64,000 nt of DNA from Eupeodes corollae (GCF_945859685.1 NC_079147.1:58930946-58994945), one strand, 5' to 3'. Positions 20,690-31,231 are shown, counted from the stretch's first letter. Translations and numbers: made by a program. The notes: generated by a model not told the origin, from the sequence alone.

Positions 20690-22610
20690 ACAAAAGGCTG
20701 CCGATTTCTTCTGAATTTCTTATGTGTTGCTTCAAGCACTTCTACGGACAGTAAATCAATTGGGATTTCGAAAGACGATATAATGTCTGACCCATAAATT
20801 CAAAGTTTATGCAAACTTATTGGCATTGTAGCACCAACTGTAAAGCTCTAAATATAATTCCCTTACTTCATCGAGTAATACAGAGAAATGACTTATATCA
20901 ATAGTTAGTCCTGAAGCCAAAACTCTGAAGACTATTGAATATTTCTATGTATGTAAGTCGTTCATCAATTCCTGTAATTCCCGCCGTTAACTGTGAGTTC
21001 TTGAAAAATCTCCTTGCTGTATTGCCATCATTTGTCGCACCGAATGCAGGCTTAAGATTGTCGATATTAAGACCCAATTGTGTTTTAAACATGGTTTGAA
21101 TGTGTTTTTTTCTTCCATCAAACACTTTCTTGTTTTCGGAGTCTTTTCCAACCCGCCATGATTTAAATGGAATTCTGTACGCTACAACGAGCATTCGAAA
21201 CATTTTATCCACGAATGAAGAGTAAAAATAAATAAATAAATTGGGTGGCGCAACAGTCCATGAAGAACCAGGGCCTAGTGACTTACAACTCTCAACCATT
21301 CCTGTGTGCGAGTAATGTTGTCAGGAATGGAGGGGACCTACAGTTTTTATGCCGATTCCGAACAGCTAATTTGAGAAAGCACTTTTTCATGACAAGAGTT
21401 ATTCTTGGAGAATTTGTCAATTCCTCGCAAGAGGCAGTACCCGTGAAAGGACTTTAGATGGCATAGGCAGGGATTGAACCCAAGACCTCTGGCATAACAG
21501 TCCAACGCGCTAACCATCATGCCATGGGTACACGGGAATGAAGAGTGGATAAACCAAATCGGAAGTTTTCTTCAACTACTGGTTATTCCTGCACTTGCAC
21601 CAAATTCATTTCCTTAGGAGTTGGCTCACAAAGTAAACATTTTGATGCACAATTGGTGTTTGATAAAATGTAACGTATGCTCCCATCAACCATTGTAAAT
21701 ATCAACTTAAATGAAATGTTTAAACTTTATTCGTTTTTGGTTATGGTTCTGGGAAGGAGTTGTTCTATAAAAAGGAAACAAAAATAAAATATCTTTGCTA
21801 CTGAAAAACATATCACACACAAATTTAAAAATCTGAGATTTCATTTTGGTTTCTTCATGAACTTAATCAGACGGAAAAAAATAGTAGAAGAACATAGAAT
21901 ATTTTTCCATAATTCAACACTGGTATTTTCTTCAACCAATTTCAAAGGTAATATTGGCCGCAACTTCCGTCAAAGACCCATTTACATGTGAGAATGGCAT
22001 TTATGTCGGCCTTTACTTGAGAAATATCGGCAATACTTTCAACAGTTTTTTCGAGAAGTTCCTGAACAAAATCAGTGGTTTCCGAAACTTTTTTTTTTTT
22101 GTATTTGCTTTTTGAAATTTCTGAACTTATATAAACTAGGAAATAAATCCTTATCAAAATCATTAACTACAGATCTCAATATATTATATTTTTTTCGGAA
22201 AGATCAAGATCTAAGTATATCCTTACAAGAATCAACTTCAATACCAGTGGAATGTTTGGAGACTAAAATATTCGCAATTCTTCTTTTTTCGTCTTTATTG
22301 ACGCATCTAAAAATGAAATGGAGTTTGAGGTCTGCCCGACTAGTTTGTGTTCCATCATTAGATGGTGTACTCTGTAAGTGATTTAAAATGCTGACAGGAA
22401 GTGTAAAACTATTATTAAGCCAAGCCTCGTGTCGCTTCTTATAGGATACTAAGGATTCCTCAAACATAGCTTAAATTTCCGTTCCAAGTTTGCATCAAAG
22501 TTTTGGACCTTAAATTATTTTGTTCAATTCTCGCTTTTCTGTCGACAGAAATCCATTTTTCATACATTTGCTGATTTCTAGTTGTTGGACTTTAACCTAT
22601 AAAAAGTTGA
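20690..22610 (-). pseudogene. RAG1/Transib-like transposase relic split by a SINE
   Basis: From 22610 down: KWISVDRKARIEQNN, LPVSILNHLQSTPSNDGTQ, DEKRRIANIL, TCKWVFDGSCGQ, LIFTMVDGSIRY...KCLLCEPTPKEMN, NFRFGLSTLH, then (after the SINE) KMFRMLVVAYRIPFKSWRVG, KKHIQTMFKTQLGLNIDNLK, FGATNDGNTARRFF, ITGIDERL, LELYSWCYNA, MPISLHKL-stop-IYGSDII and IPIDLLSVEVLEATHKKFRR. These correspond to a recurrent insect family (...WGCDGSSGQ..., ...NDGNTARRFF..., ...HKILIHG...SEEAQEARNKD). A C-x2-C followed far downstream by H-x4-H, with D, D and E blocks, is the layout of the RAG1/Transib core. Here C-x2-C is kept, the second H has become Y, and a stop lies between the two. The Transib assignment is inference; the family recognition is firmer. 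Confidence 0.55.
21224..21535 (-). mobile_element. Full-length tRNA-headed SINE with target duplication
   Basis: On the minus strand the SINE starts GTACCCATGGCATGATGG at 21530 (with a few extra bases to 21535), has box A (TGGCATGATGG) and box B (GGTTCAATCCC), and ends GGTGGCGC-type sequence (plus strand 21241) followed by a TTTA repeat tail (21224-21240). The 11-bp word GAATGAAGAGT lies at 21213-21223 and again at 21536-21546: a clear target-site duplication made on insertion. The target is the RAG1/Transib-like relic: KKTSDLVYPLFI ends on one side and DKMFRMLVVAYR begins on the other. The anticodon-like area reads CTGTTATG (CTGTCATG in other copies), most like tRNA-Asp(GTC), a tentative call. 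Confidence 0.92.
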
Positions 22611-22831
22611 TGTTTTTAAAGGTTAGCAAAAAGTAGCTTGAAATTTTGCTTTTCCGCAAACTTAAATAGCAATACGACATATGTATTTACATTTTTAAAG
22701 CTTTTTTCAAAAGCCTAACTTAAGTGTATAGTATAAGTGTTTTCTTAATTGCTTCCCTAAAACCACAAATTACTTCAAAGAATAAATTCAACTAGAAATA
22801 CGATTCCATTGTTTCTAATAATTGTAAAAAA

Positions 22832-23085
22832 ATTGTAATCAATAATAATGGACGCAGAAAACAGCACCATCGCTGAGATCAAAACAAGAATTACTTTTTC
22901 TAACCGCTTTTTATTTGGGCCAAGAAAGCAATTGATTAGTAAAGCAGTTTCTCGCTACCACAGTGACGCTATACAAGACTCTTATCATCCCCGTCCCACT
23001 ATACGGTACCTTTGGTCGTTTTGAGAGAAAAGGTCTACGCGTGATCTACGATCCAAGGTGAATATAGTAGAAGATGGAACGACGA
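22832..23085 (+). pseudogene. RTE-like C-terminal fragment
   Basis: The plus strand reads STIAEIKTRITFSNRFLFGP, RKQLISKAVSRYHSDAIQDS, YHPRP and then RSKVNIVEDGTTN-type sequence, paralleling DTSAEIKRRITLENRCFFGL, RRQLRCKVLSRAS and the following LIYGAE region of the copy at 38.0-38.3 kb. About 40 codons are missing in the middle. It is a short, strongly decayed piece with no end features. Confidence 0.7.
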
Positions 23086-23299
23086 ACAAAATCGATGAAT
23101 GCAACACAAATTATCAATATTTTATTGGAATGAAACTTACCATAAAAAGTCTCATTTGCTTGTCTTATATCCTGTAGATATCAGGAACAGGTCCTGTCAA
23201 ATTTAAAACATTTCATTTTTACCCTAAAACTTTCTTTTTTTTTTCGATTTTTTTTAGGTACTCTCAAATGATTTGATGTCACAAGTTTGCACAACTGAT

Positions 23300-23595
23300 C
23301 TTTTTCAAATCTCTAGGTCGTATAATTTGACATATTACAATTCACTGCGAATATCCTTTTTCTGACTCTCAGTTCTACATCCTTGTATGAGATACCACCC
23401 AACTGCGGCACTCCCCAAGAGAGCATATCTGGACCGACATGATGCCCCTTGCTCTTGCGATGAATGGTTTCGAAATGAAACAACATAAGCACTTTCGCAA
23501 AATTTGGTACAAAATGCGGTAACCATGGAACTGTTCCTATAAAACTCCTAACGTTTCTCTGGAAACCATTTAGGTTCACATGTTTGAAGTTAAAA
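23300..23595 (-). pseudogene. Gypsy-type LTR element: RT thumb and RNase H end
   Basis: From 23595 down one reads GFQRNVRSFIGTVPWLPHFV and PNFAKVL, the stretch after the polymerase palm in Ty3/Gypsy Pol (RSFLG..SWYRRFVPNFA), joined directly to LFHFETIHRKSKGHHVGPDM-LS, the end of RNase H (YDF...HRKGK...V.DALSR). The RNase H body between them is deleted. Together with 25065-25500 it forms one Gypsy remnant on the same strand in the right order, split by the Jockey LINE 23600-24965. Confidence 0.72.
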
Positions 23596-23599
23596 CACA

Positions 23600-24965
23600 G
23601 TGCGAACTTTAGGAAAAGAAGGGAAGGATTAAAGAGGAGATAGAGATGCACATTGGTCTTAATGTTTTGAATATCAAAATGATAGGGAAACCAGAGCTGG
23701 GTAAACAATTCCACATTTTCAATGTGCGGTTAAAAAAAGAATCTCTATACTTGACAGTACGTCCGAAATTTAGCACAAGGATGTACTGATGTGCATTAGT
23801 AGAAGTATTATGAGTATTGCGGCTGAATTGTTGGGGGGGGGGGGTATGCAACTAGATAATTCTACAGAACACTGTTTATAAAAATATCGGAAGAAAAACG
23901 AAAGGCATGAAACATTGTGGCGGTGTTCGAGTGACGTAATTGTTTCGGTTTTTAGAGTTTCATTTTTAAATCTCTATTTTGGATCCTGTCCACAAACTTG
24001 TTTTAAGGGCACCAGTTCAAATATGCGAGTTAAATTCAAGTTTTGAACCTATAAAGGGTTTTTAAATTACAGCCAGATCAGAAGGAGTGAACAATTTGGC
24101 AATATGGAATATGTGATCGTTCCACAAGAGGTGATCTATGATACACATACCAAGTACTGAAAGTTGATTTATTTCCTGGATGCATGTACCGCTTATGGAA
24201 AGCGGCATCGGGATGGAATACCCTTTAACGACAGGAGACAGCATTGACAGAAGCATTTAATTTTACACAGTTTTTCATTCTTCATTGTACAAGATCAGAA
24301 GCTTATCATACGCTGCCGTTACAGTTCCACATCCTAAGGACAAGGATGTGAATCTAAAAAGCAATATAAAAAGCTGAGTGTACAAACAATTTAATATAAG
24401 AGATTGTTCATAAATATAAGAAAGAGAGCCGGAGACAAAACGGAGCCCTGGGGAACACCAGCATTTATTTTATGAGTTTCAGACCTTGAAACCATATAAA
24501 ACAACTTGTATTGAACGGTTAAAAAGGTAATTTCTAATCCAACGAAGAAAGGATTCGTCAATATCAAAAGCATGTATTTTCACTAAGAGAGCTTGGTTCC
24601 AAACTCTATCAAATCCCTTTGAAATATCAAGTGCTATAATCGTACTTTCTTCAAAACGGTGTTCAAATTTGTTCCATTGTTAGGTGAGATAAAATATGAG
24701 ATCTATTGCTATGAAAGCCATACTGCCGGTCATAAAGAAGCTTCCGTTCTTCGAGATATTTCTTAAGCTGATGATTAATCAGCGTTTGCATGACCTTGGA
24801 AAAAAGGGACGTGATTGGTATTGGACAATAACTATAGGGGGAGGTTGATTCGCCTTTTTTAGGGACAGGCTGAAAAAATGCTTTTTTCCATCCGCTCGGA
24901 AGCGTTAAAGAAGACCTCTTCAGAACAATAGGGGGAATATATGTGTATGTCAAGGTCTTTTAGTA
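23600..24965 (-). mobile_element. Jockey-type LINE fragment (family A)
   Basis: Read downwards: YIPPIVLKRSSLTLPSGWKK, AFFQPVPKKGEST, TLINHQLKKYLEERKLLYDR, QYGFHSNRS, then VQYKLFYMVSR, INAGVPQGSVLSPALFLIFM, a gap where FADD should be (24260-24400), LSISGTCIQEINQLSVLGMC, IIDHLLWNDHIFHIAK, and the C-terminus TVKYRDSFFNRTLKMWNCLP followed by KTNVHLYLLF. Motif A (around DISKAFDRV) is shifted in frame near 24640. It belongs to the same family as the copies at 0.7-2.3, 7.6-8.3 and 45.0-45.9 kb. It lies inside a Gypsy element. No poly(A) tail is obvious at its lower end. Confidence 0.84.
23833..23844. repeat. Run of 12 G
   Basis: A G12 tract replaces the stretch that in the sister copy at 45.83 kb reads CCTCCCCTTAAACAG (on the coding strand, Pro codons of CIPPLKQFNRN). 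It is probably slippage within the Pro codons of the Jockey gene after death. Confidence 0.8.
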
Positions 24966-25064
24966 CTCTTGCAACTGTACCAGTGTAAAAGAAGATAAAA
25001 TACCCTAAAAATTTAAACTACGGCATGCACAAGTTGTATTTTTCCCTACTCACCTTTAAGAAAG

Positions 25065-25500
25065 TAGGTGGCTCAACAGCTCGTAGGGAACAAGGAACAA
25101 GTGACTGGACTGGATATGGTTCAAGGTTAGCCCCCAAAACTGTTACAATAAACCTCTGCCAAGTCACAGGGGAACTGTAAAGACCAAAATGAATTCTCCT
25201 TAACTGAAAAAGACCCCCGCTTACTAACTAGAAGGCAGTGCAAGGCTTCGATTCTTCCTCTATAGAAATCTTATAATAAGCTGACTTAATTTCAAGCAAA
25301 GGTAAGAACCTACCTCCTCACAGCCTATTTATTTTATTTATATGAGGAAGTATTGAGCTTCCTAAAGTCCACACAGAAGCTATAGAAGGCGTCCTTATTT
25401 TTAACAACCTAACTGGATAATACAGTTTCTTAATCGGTTCCGCCGATGATGTCCTAATATTTTTGCAACCATAGTTTGCGTTTATTTTCAACTACGAAAT
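25065..25500 (-). pseudogene. Gypsy-type reverse transcriptase palm
   Basis: The minus strand gives VVKNKDAFYSFCVDFRKLN, EIKSAYYKISIEEESKPCTA-F, GGLFQLRRIHFGLYSSPVTW and QRFIVTVLGANLEPY, closely following the Ty3/Gypsy palm (FC.DYRKLN, DL.SAYHQI, MPFGL..APATFQR). The first catalytic aspartate has become glutamate (EIKSAY in place of D-L-K-S-A-Y), and stops interrupt the frame after TAF and before the first motif. The YLDD box is missing: downstream sequence is taken over by a Jockey LINE. No LTR was found. Confidence 0.75.
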
Positions 25501-28439
25501 TTAATTATTATGCAAGAAAACTTTCTTGACTCTGTTGTTTCCCGAAAAATTGATCAGAATTTATAACCGAGCTCTAGTAATTTTGCTCTCAAAGAATTTT
25601 GTCATTAAAACGGTTGTCGTGAAAGATAAAGTTAATTCTAGTGGTGCAAAATCGATCCAAGACTTAAAACATTATATTCCTAAAGTTATAGAAGTCATAC
25701 ATTTTTTTTGAAAATGATATGGGTAATCCAATAGCCGCAAGAGTTACAAAAAACTATTGCATTGCTAATGACATAACTTACTCTTTACAATGAAATAAAC
25801 ATCAATAACACAATGAAATCTCTTATTGGAAACGTTTCTAGAATTTCTGATTTCACACAACCTACAACCGTATTTTAAACGTGTCTATCTTAAAAGTATA
25901 AATAAGTTTAATTTTATATTAAAATCTTTTTTTATTTCCCATGAATTTAATAACAAGATTTAAAACTCAGAAGCAAGAATAAAAGCCATCATAAAAAGTG
26001 AAAGAAATGATTCATGGCTAATAACCTTATTATATGCAACTTAACATCGATTATTCCCTTTAATTGAGAATAAAAACACAAATTCGTTCAGCATTTTGTT
26101 CAATCAAAAATTGCTGAAACCAAAAAAATCTGAAATTCCACTAAGCCATTGCAACTCGTTATTAATTAAAATACTCTCTTTTCCTTGTTAACTGTAGAAC
26201 TTTTAACCAAAAAGACTCAAATAGATAAGGCTGAAGGCAGGTGTACATAAAAGCATAAAAACAACAAATCCATCATCAAAGACCTTGCATCCGTTGTTGG
26301 TTGGTTTTTTTTTTAAACCCCATTAGCCAAAGTTTTAAGCTTCAAATGCGGACGTCCGGTCCGTCATCTCACCGCAAGATAGGTATGATGGGAGAGGTAG
26401 TTTAACTCTCTCAGTTCTGTGATGACAAATTTATGGGATGCGTTTTCTGCTCAATTTATTTTTTTTTTCATTGTGATAATAAGCTTTATTTTCGAAATGC
26501 CACTTTTAATGCTCAAAACCATCAGCCTTATAATGGTTTATGCGCTTGCTTTTGGCATATTTATATTTCCAATTAAAATCTTTATTGTAATTGCCGCGCA
26601 ACAAAATATAATATGCCACGAAATCCTCATTTATTTTACTGAGGGCGGTATAGGTATAGAGATAGATAGGTTTACCTACGAATTCGACGTCGTTGTCGTA
26701 TTTATAAGTGGGAGGATCTCGTTTATCTCAAACCTGTAGGTATATAGCCAAAACATCCTGCTCTCGCGTTGGGCGCCTGCAAAGCCCGAACATCGAAATC
26801 AATTCATCCCAACTGAATTTCCAATTTTACAGCCGCTTAAGTCGTTCACTCAAATTGAAGCACATACTTTATTTATGATGCTTCAATAAAAAGGGATTCA
26901 CATCAGAGCCAAGAGCCGAGAAGAAGAAGGAGATGAAGAAGAATACTGTTCCGCCAGGTAAATGCCTAGCAAAATGCTTTGAAATCCCTTTTCGCAAAAT
27001 GGGAGATTGTTCAGCTACGAGTGCATTTCTCCCTTAGGATGTCTCATTCTACGTTTTATTTTTTGCACCCAGCACCCCGGTTTTTGGTGTACCTATAGAA
27101 GAGAAAAAATAAAAAATAAACTCACCCCTTCTCTGTCGTTACCGCACGCCTGGAACTTCTGAAGAGGAAAAATCGAGTAAGACGTTGAAACAAGTGACGC
27201 GAATATATATGGGAGCGAACCTACAATGTATATACAACATGCACGTCCTCTGTCAAAATATACGAGCGCACTAAAGTGGTTAAGTACAAAAAATTGCAAC
27301 ATTAGACACACACACCCCCAACGCCACCACCAACGACGCCCGCCACCCACAGCGTCGGCCACTTTTCCACCTCACAACCCCAAATTGGAATAGGATTGTT
27401 CGTTAGGAAAGAAGAAGGATATGATACCCTTCTCTGATGGAGTGAGGGATGAGAAGATTTGCTAAAAGATTTATCGTCGAAAAGCTGTGCACACATTTTA
27501 CCTACCCTCCTACATATAGAGTCAGGACCAGCAGCTCTAGCTCAAGCTTTAAACAAACGCCAACAACTCTATAACAGCAATAGGAACATCGAGAAGCAAC
27601 AGCGTTAAACTGTAAAATCCTCGGCAAAAAACATTTTCATTTTCCAGCATCAGACAATATATTCGGGAGCCTCTCCGCATCCTGAGTCCTTTATATTGGA
27701 GGTATACAACAAACCTGTTGCCTCAAACTGAACGAGAATAGATGAACATTTCGCTTAGCGAGCGAGGCGGGTGAGTGAGTGCCAGAATCCAGAAGAACTA
27801 GGGCAGTCCATAAAATAGGCAAAATGCCAAGTTGCCTATTTATGTAGAGTAGTGTAGTGAAGCTGTCGGAAGAAGGAACAGCTACTGCCTTTATGCCTAA
27901 CCTAGTGAACATTGCAACAACATATCCCTATAAAACGTCGAGTATATCTCTTCCCCATCACTCGTCAAAAGGAATAAATGGAATCAGCTTAGGATTAGGC
28001 GGGTCCAGGTGGGGCTTTTTTAAGGGAAATAGATGAAATCATTCATAATTTTCAAGGCAGCTGCTGTTATTTTTAGATATGATTATTTTATTCTAGCAGA
28101 GTAGTTGCGGAGCGGTGGTGGACGGTGGTAGACGAAGAAATTGTTTGGTTTAATTTAGCAGACAAAAAATTAAGTTTAAATGAAAGGGTTGAAATCCGAG
28201 AGGCATTTAAGGCTATAAGGAAGGCAATTATAAACAGGCAATTGTAAATAGCTTCTTTCGTATAATTAATTGTTTAAGTTTCAAATTCAATGAAATGATA
28301 TTCTTCATAATCAATAGAATAGTCTCCGTTTCTAATTGACGACCAAGAAAAACATTAACTTGATAAAGCCACAGTCAAAGCTCACCCTGACTAACATTTT
28401 TATCCTTGCAACAGAGCGTAACTGTAGAACTTCACTTAA
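25501..28439. other. Likely unique non-coding DNA
   Basis: About 2.9 kb without a recognisable gene or transposon. It varies in composition: AT-rich to about 26.3 kb, then mixed. A GAAGAAGAAGGAGATGAAGA-type purine run sits near 26925 and a C-rich CACACACCCCC...CCACC stretch near 27305-27380. The short open frames here have no motifs and look like chance. It could be an intron or spacer of a host gene. Confidence 0.45.
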
Positions 28440-28607
28440 CATACTTACTTTCTTCTTCGGCCGGGATCCGGTATGGGTCTCGTTTAAGACATGCCTCTCC
28501 ACATTTTCTGGTTGCTGGCCGAGGCCTTCCATGTACGCATTTTCAGCCTGTGCTGCGTGTCCAGCCCACTGGAGGCTTATAATCTTAGTGGCTTTATCAG
28601 TTTTGCG
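28440..28607 (-). pseudogene. C-terminal scrap of a second RTE-like LINE
   Basis: KATKIISLQWAGHAAQAENA and GLGQQPENVERHV, then TGSRPKKK fit the end of an RTE-type protein (L.WAGHV.R, then GSRP.GRP). It differs from the main RTE family in the window. A further TACTTACTTT at 28443-28452 looks like a tail. The fragment borders the 3' end of the next RTE copy. Confidence 0.45.
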
Positions 28608-29925
28608 GATATACTTACTTAAGGTGGCGCTACAGTCCTGAGTGAACTCACCCAACAAACTTCTCCATCTAGCTTGGTCCCTATACCTAGCTGTCTCCAG
28701 TTTCGTGTTCCAAAATGAGTTGTACGCGATACCTGATTCGCAGTCTTCCTCTACTTCGCTGTCCTGTAGGTGTGGTTTCGAAGACTTTCTGTGCCGAAGC
28801 ATAAGTTTCTTTGCCCTCTAAGTGCCCTAGCCATCTTGGTCGTTGGACTTTTACCATTCTGGCTAAGTCCACGTCGTTGTACAGCCCGTACAGTTCGTCG
28901 ATCTATCTTCTCCTCCACTCCCCTTCTATGCATACGGGACCGTAGATCACACAAAGAACTTTTGTCTTGAAACGACTCAAGATGCTTTCATCCGCTTTTG
29001 TCATAGTCCATGCTTCTGCACAATATATCAGGACGGGAATGATCAGGGTCTTATAAAGCAAAACTGTGGTCCCTAGAGAGGGCTTTACTATTGTTTTCTT
29101 AGCCCAAAGAAACAGGGATTAGAAAGAGTAATTCTTCATTTGATGCACTGGTGTTGTTTTCTAGGTTCATAGCGGAGCCAAGTTAGACGAAATTCTTAAC
29201 TACCTTTACGTTACGTCGATGTTGACATTTTGACCGTGACGTGAGTGTTGTCCTCATTATCCGCTAAATCCATTTCTGCCACTTCTTTCTCAACCTTCAC
29301 ATTCACCATCGACATAACGCTGAGTTCTTCCGATTATGTCACAGACTTTTGTAAGAAGATGGTGGGTGCCGATTTTATGTTCTTAGGTCCTTCCAGGATC
29401 TGTTGTAATGTGAATATTTGATCGACTGTGGACTTTTCTGGTCTAAAACCTCATTGATGAGGACCTATCAGGTTGTTAACGATGAGCTTAAGTCGTTCAC
29501 ATATTACGGCAGAAAAGATTTTGTAAGCCATGTTTAGTAGACTGATGCCTCTATAGTTTAGATGGTCTCCTTTTTTGTCAGGATCGGGGAAACAATACTA
29601 TATGGTTCCATTTATCAAGCATGATTGTTACAGTTATTTCCAGCTGTTTTGAAGAGTTTGTCACTCAAGCTATCTGCTCCAGTAGCGTTGTTAGACGTCA
29701 GCTTACATATGGCAATCTTTACTTCGTCGGAAAGTTAGCTTTCGTCGTCTATCTTAAATAGATCATCCTCTTTGACAGCGGTTCGTCGTCATTTTGTGGA
29801 TATTCTTCACATAATTATAATTCCTGAAGAATTGTTTTTTCTTACAAATAAGGCCAATCATTTTCCGTAAGAGTTTTCTCTCGATCGCGGATAAGATCTA
29901 AGAGAGCTTTTAAATTTCCGATCCT
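28608..29925 (-). mobile_element. RTE-like LINE with 3' end and internal deletion
   Basis: The 3' end is at 28608 with a TACTTACTTA (minus: (AAGT)n) tail. Upwards lies the C-terminal coding part: IYGPVCIEGEWRR, DELYGLYNDVDLARMVKVQR, PRWLGH, AQKVFETTPTGQRSRGR. Beyond a deletion come NNATGADSLSDKLFKTAGNN, LNYRGISLLNMAYKIFSAVI, CERLKLIVNNLIGPHQ, GFRPEKSTVDQIFTLQQILE and then APTIFL. The polymerase active site between these parts is missing, and what remains reads ...DIIGRTQR near 29330. The RT is inactive. Its last bases (TTCACTCAGGACTGTAGCGC-CACC, minus strand) resemble the end of the SINE. Confidence 0.82.
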
Positions 29926-30084
29926 TAAGTAAGTACTGGTAGGACTTGAAATTTTGGAATTAAAGAGTCTTTTTTAGCTATAGAAAGTTCAGTTGATTTT
30001 AAGCACTCGCCTGCGTATTTGTTCTTATATGCAATTATCGGCCGTAAATATTGACCTAAGGTAGGTGGTTTATTAAACCAACTA

Positions 30085-30385
30085 GTACCCGTAGCATGAT
30101 GGTTAGTGCGTTGGACTGTCATGCAAGAGGTCTTGGGTTCAATCCCTGCCTGTGCCACCATAATTTAAAAAAATAATTTTCGCGGGTACTGCCTCTTGCG
30201 AGGAATTGACAATTCCTTCAAGAGTAATTCTTGTCATGAAAAAGTGCTTTCTCAAACTAGCCGTTCGGATTCGGCGTTAAATTGTAGGTCCCTTCCATTC
30301 CTGACAACAGTACTCGCACACAGGAATGGTTGAGAGTTGTAAGTCACTAGGCCCTGGTTCACAACGGACTGTTGCGCCACCCCAT
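30085..30385 (+). mobile_element. Nearly full-length tRNA-headed SINE
   Basis: Starts GTACCCGTAGCATGATGG at 30085, box A-like region, anticodon-like CTGTCATGC, box B GGTTCAATCCC at about 30138, GTGCCACC closing the tRNA-like part, then a body (GCGGGTACTGCCTCTTGCGA, CTTCCATTCCTGACAACAGT, TGAGAGTTGTAAGTCACTAG) and the end GGCCCTGGTTCACAACGGAC + TGTTGCGCCACC. RNA polymerase III would read it from the two boxes. The ending resembles the 3' end of the RTE LINEs in this window. A second copy follows in inverse orientation. Confidence 0.92.
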
Positions 30386-30396
30386 TTGATTTGAAT

Positions 30397-30523
30397 GTTG
30401 TCAGGGTTTGAAGTCGAATCCAAAGGGCTAATTTAAAAAAGCCGTTTTCATGACAAGAATTACTTCTGGAGAATTTACCTTTAGTTTGACGCACTAACTA
30501 TCAAGCCACGCATGGGTACTAAT
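30397..30523 (-). mobile_element. SINE fragment, inverted next to the first
   Basis: On the minus strand: AGTACCCATGCGTGGCTTGA-type head at 30523, loss of the box B region, then body words (plus strand: GTTGTCAGG, GAATCCAAAGGGCTAATTT, TTTTCATGACAAGAATTACT, GGAGAATTTACC). With the SINE at 30085-30385 it makes a head-outward inverted pair with ACTAGTACCC and GGGTACTAAT at the two outer ends. Confidence 0.8.
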
Positions 30524-30539
30524 TGTATTTGTTTATTAA

Positions 30540-31090
30540 GAATGCTGAATTCTTTCAGGGCTTAATAAAGTTCTAACTTGGTTATGCTATCATAGGTGCC
30601 TTTGAAGTCTATAAACAGAAGGTTTTATGAGATACTTAATTCTAGACAATTTTTACCGCCAGTTGAATGATTCTTACCGCATTGATGTTTGTCGATTATG
30701 GTTTCATCATATGAGGCTATCTGGTCTTGAAAGGCAAAGGAAATCATCTTATAGGTTGTACTCAACCACGTTATACTCCCGTATTCAAGTAATTCAAATC
30801 TTCTGGCCATAATAATTCGGCCCATGTTTCTTCAGCTGTTATCAGTCAGAAATCTGATAACAGATTTTGTTTGATTCGATTGCTCAAGAATTCTTTATAG
30901 CACGATTCAAAAAGGACGGAAAGGAATGAAAAGCTGATTTGATAACTTGGTTAAAATGAAGGAGTTCCTAGCAGCCATCTTTTTCATCATCTGGATAGTC
31001 CTCAGTAGGTCCGTGTACTTTAATAAGGCTGATGTTCGTAAATTTACCTCGAACCCGAAGAGTGCATATTCTTTAATTTATAGCATTGAA
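30540..31090 (-). pseudogene. Second RTE-like LINE: endonuclease and RT scraps
   Basis: From 31090: RVRGKFTNISLIKVHGPTED then YPDDEKDGC, a piece of an apurinic-type endonuclease (NISLINVHAPTE...EKD). After a deletion comes FQDQIASYDETIIDKHQCG and, near 30640-30590, LLFIDFKGTYDSITKLELY, the first catalytic motif of the RT (FIDFKxAxDS). The sequence differs from the main RTE family (DFKAAYDSIYREELY). It is cut at 30524 by a SINE. Confidence 0.7.
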
Positions 31091-31113
31091 GTTGATAATA
31101 AATAAAATAAATT

Positions 31114-31231
31114 ACGGGCCTAGTGACTTGCAACTCTCAGCCTAATTCTTCTACGATCTGTCAATTCCTCGCAAAAAGTTAGGTGGCACAGGTAGGGATT
31201 GAACCCAAGACCCCTTGCATGACAGTCCAAC
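31114..31231 (-). mobile_element. SINE copy with internal deletion
   Basis: Plus-strand words GGGCCTAGTGACTTGCAACT-CTCA, then CTGTCAATTCCTCGC, GTGGCACAGGTAGGGATTGA + ACCCAAGACC and CATGACAGTCCAACGCAC. About 150 bases of body between CTCTCAGCC and ACGATCTGTCAATTCC are missing. Box B (GGTTCAATCCC on the minus strand) is intact; box A is lost. Confidence 0.85.

Noticed and set aside
30085..30160. Functional tRNA gene
   Set aside because: Boxes A and B and acceptor-like pairing exist, but the same sequence repeats with a common body elsewhere, stems are imperfect and it is a SINE head.
29925..30161. 78-codon frame through a SINE head
   Set aside because: Part of the codons translate the tRNA-like head; the rest (WFNKPPTLGQYLRPI) matched nothing I know.
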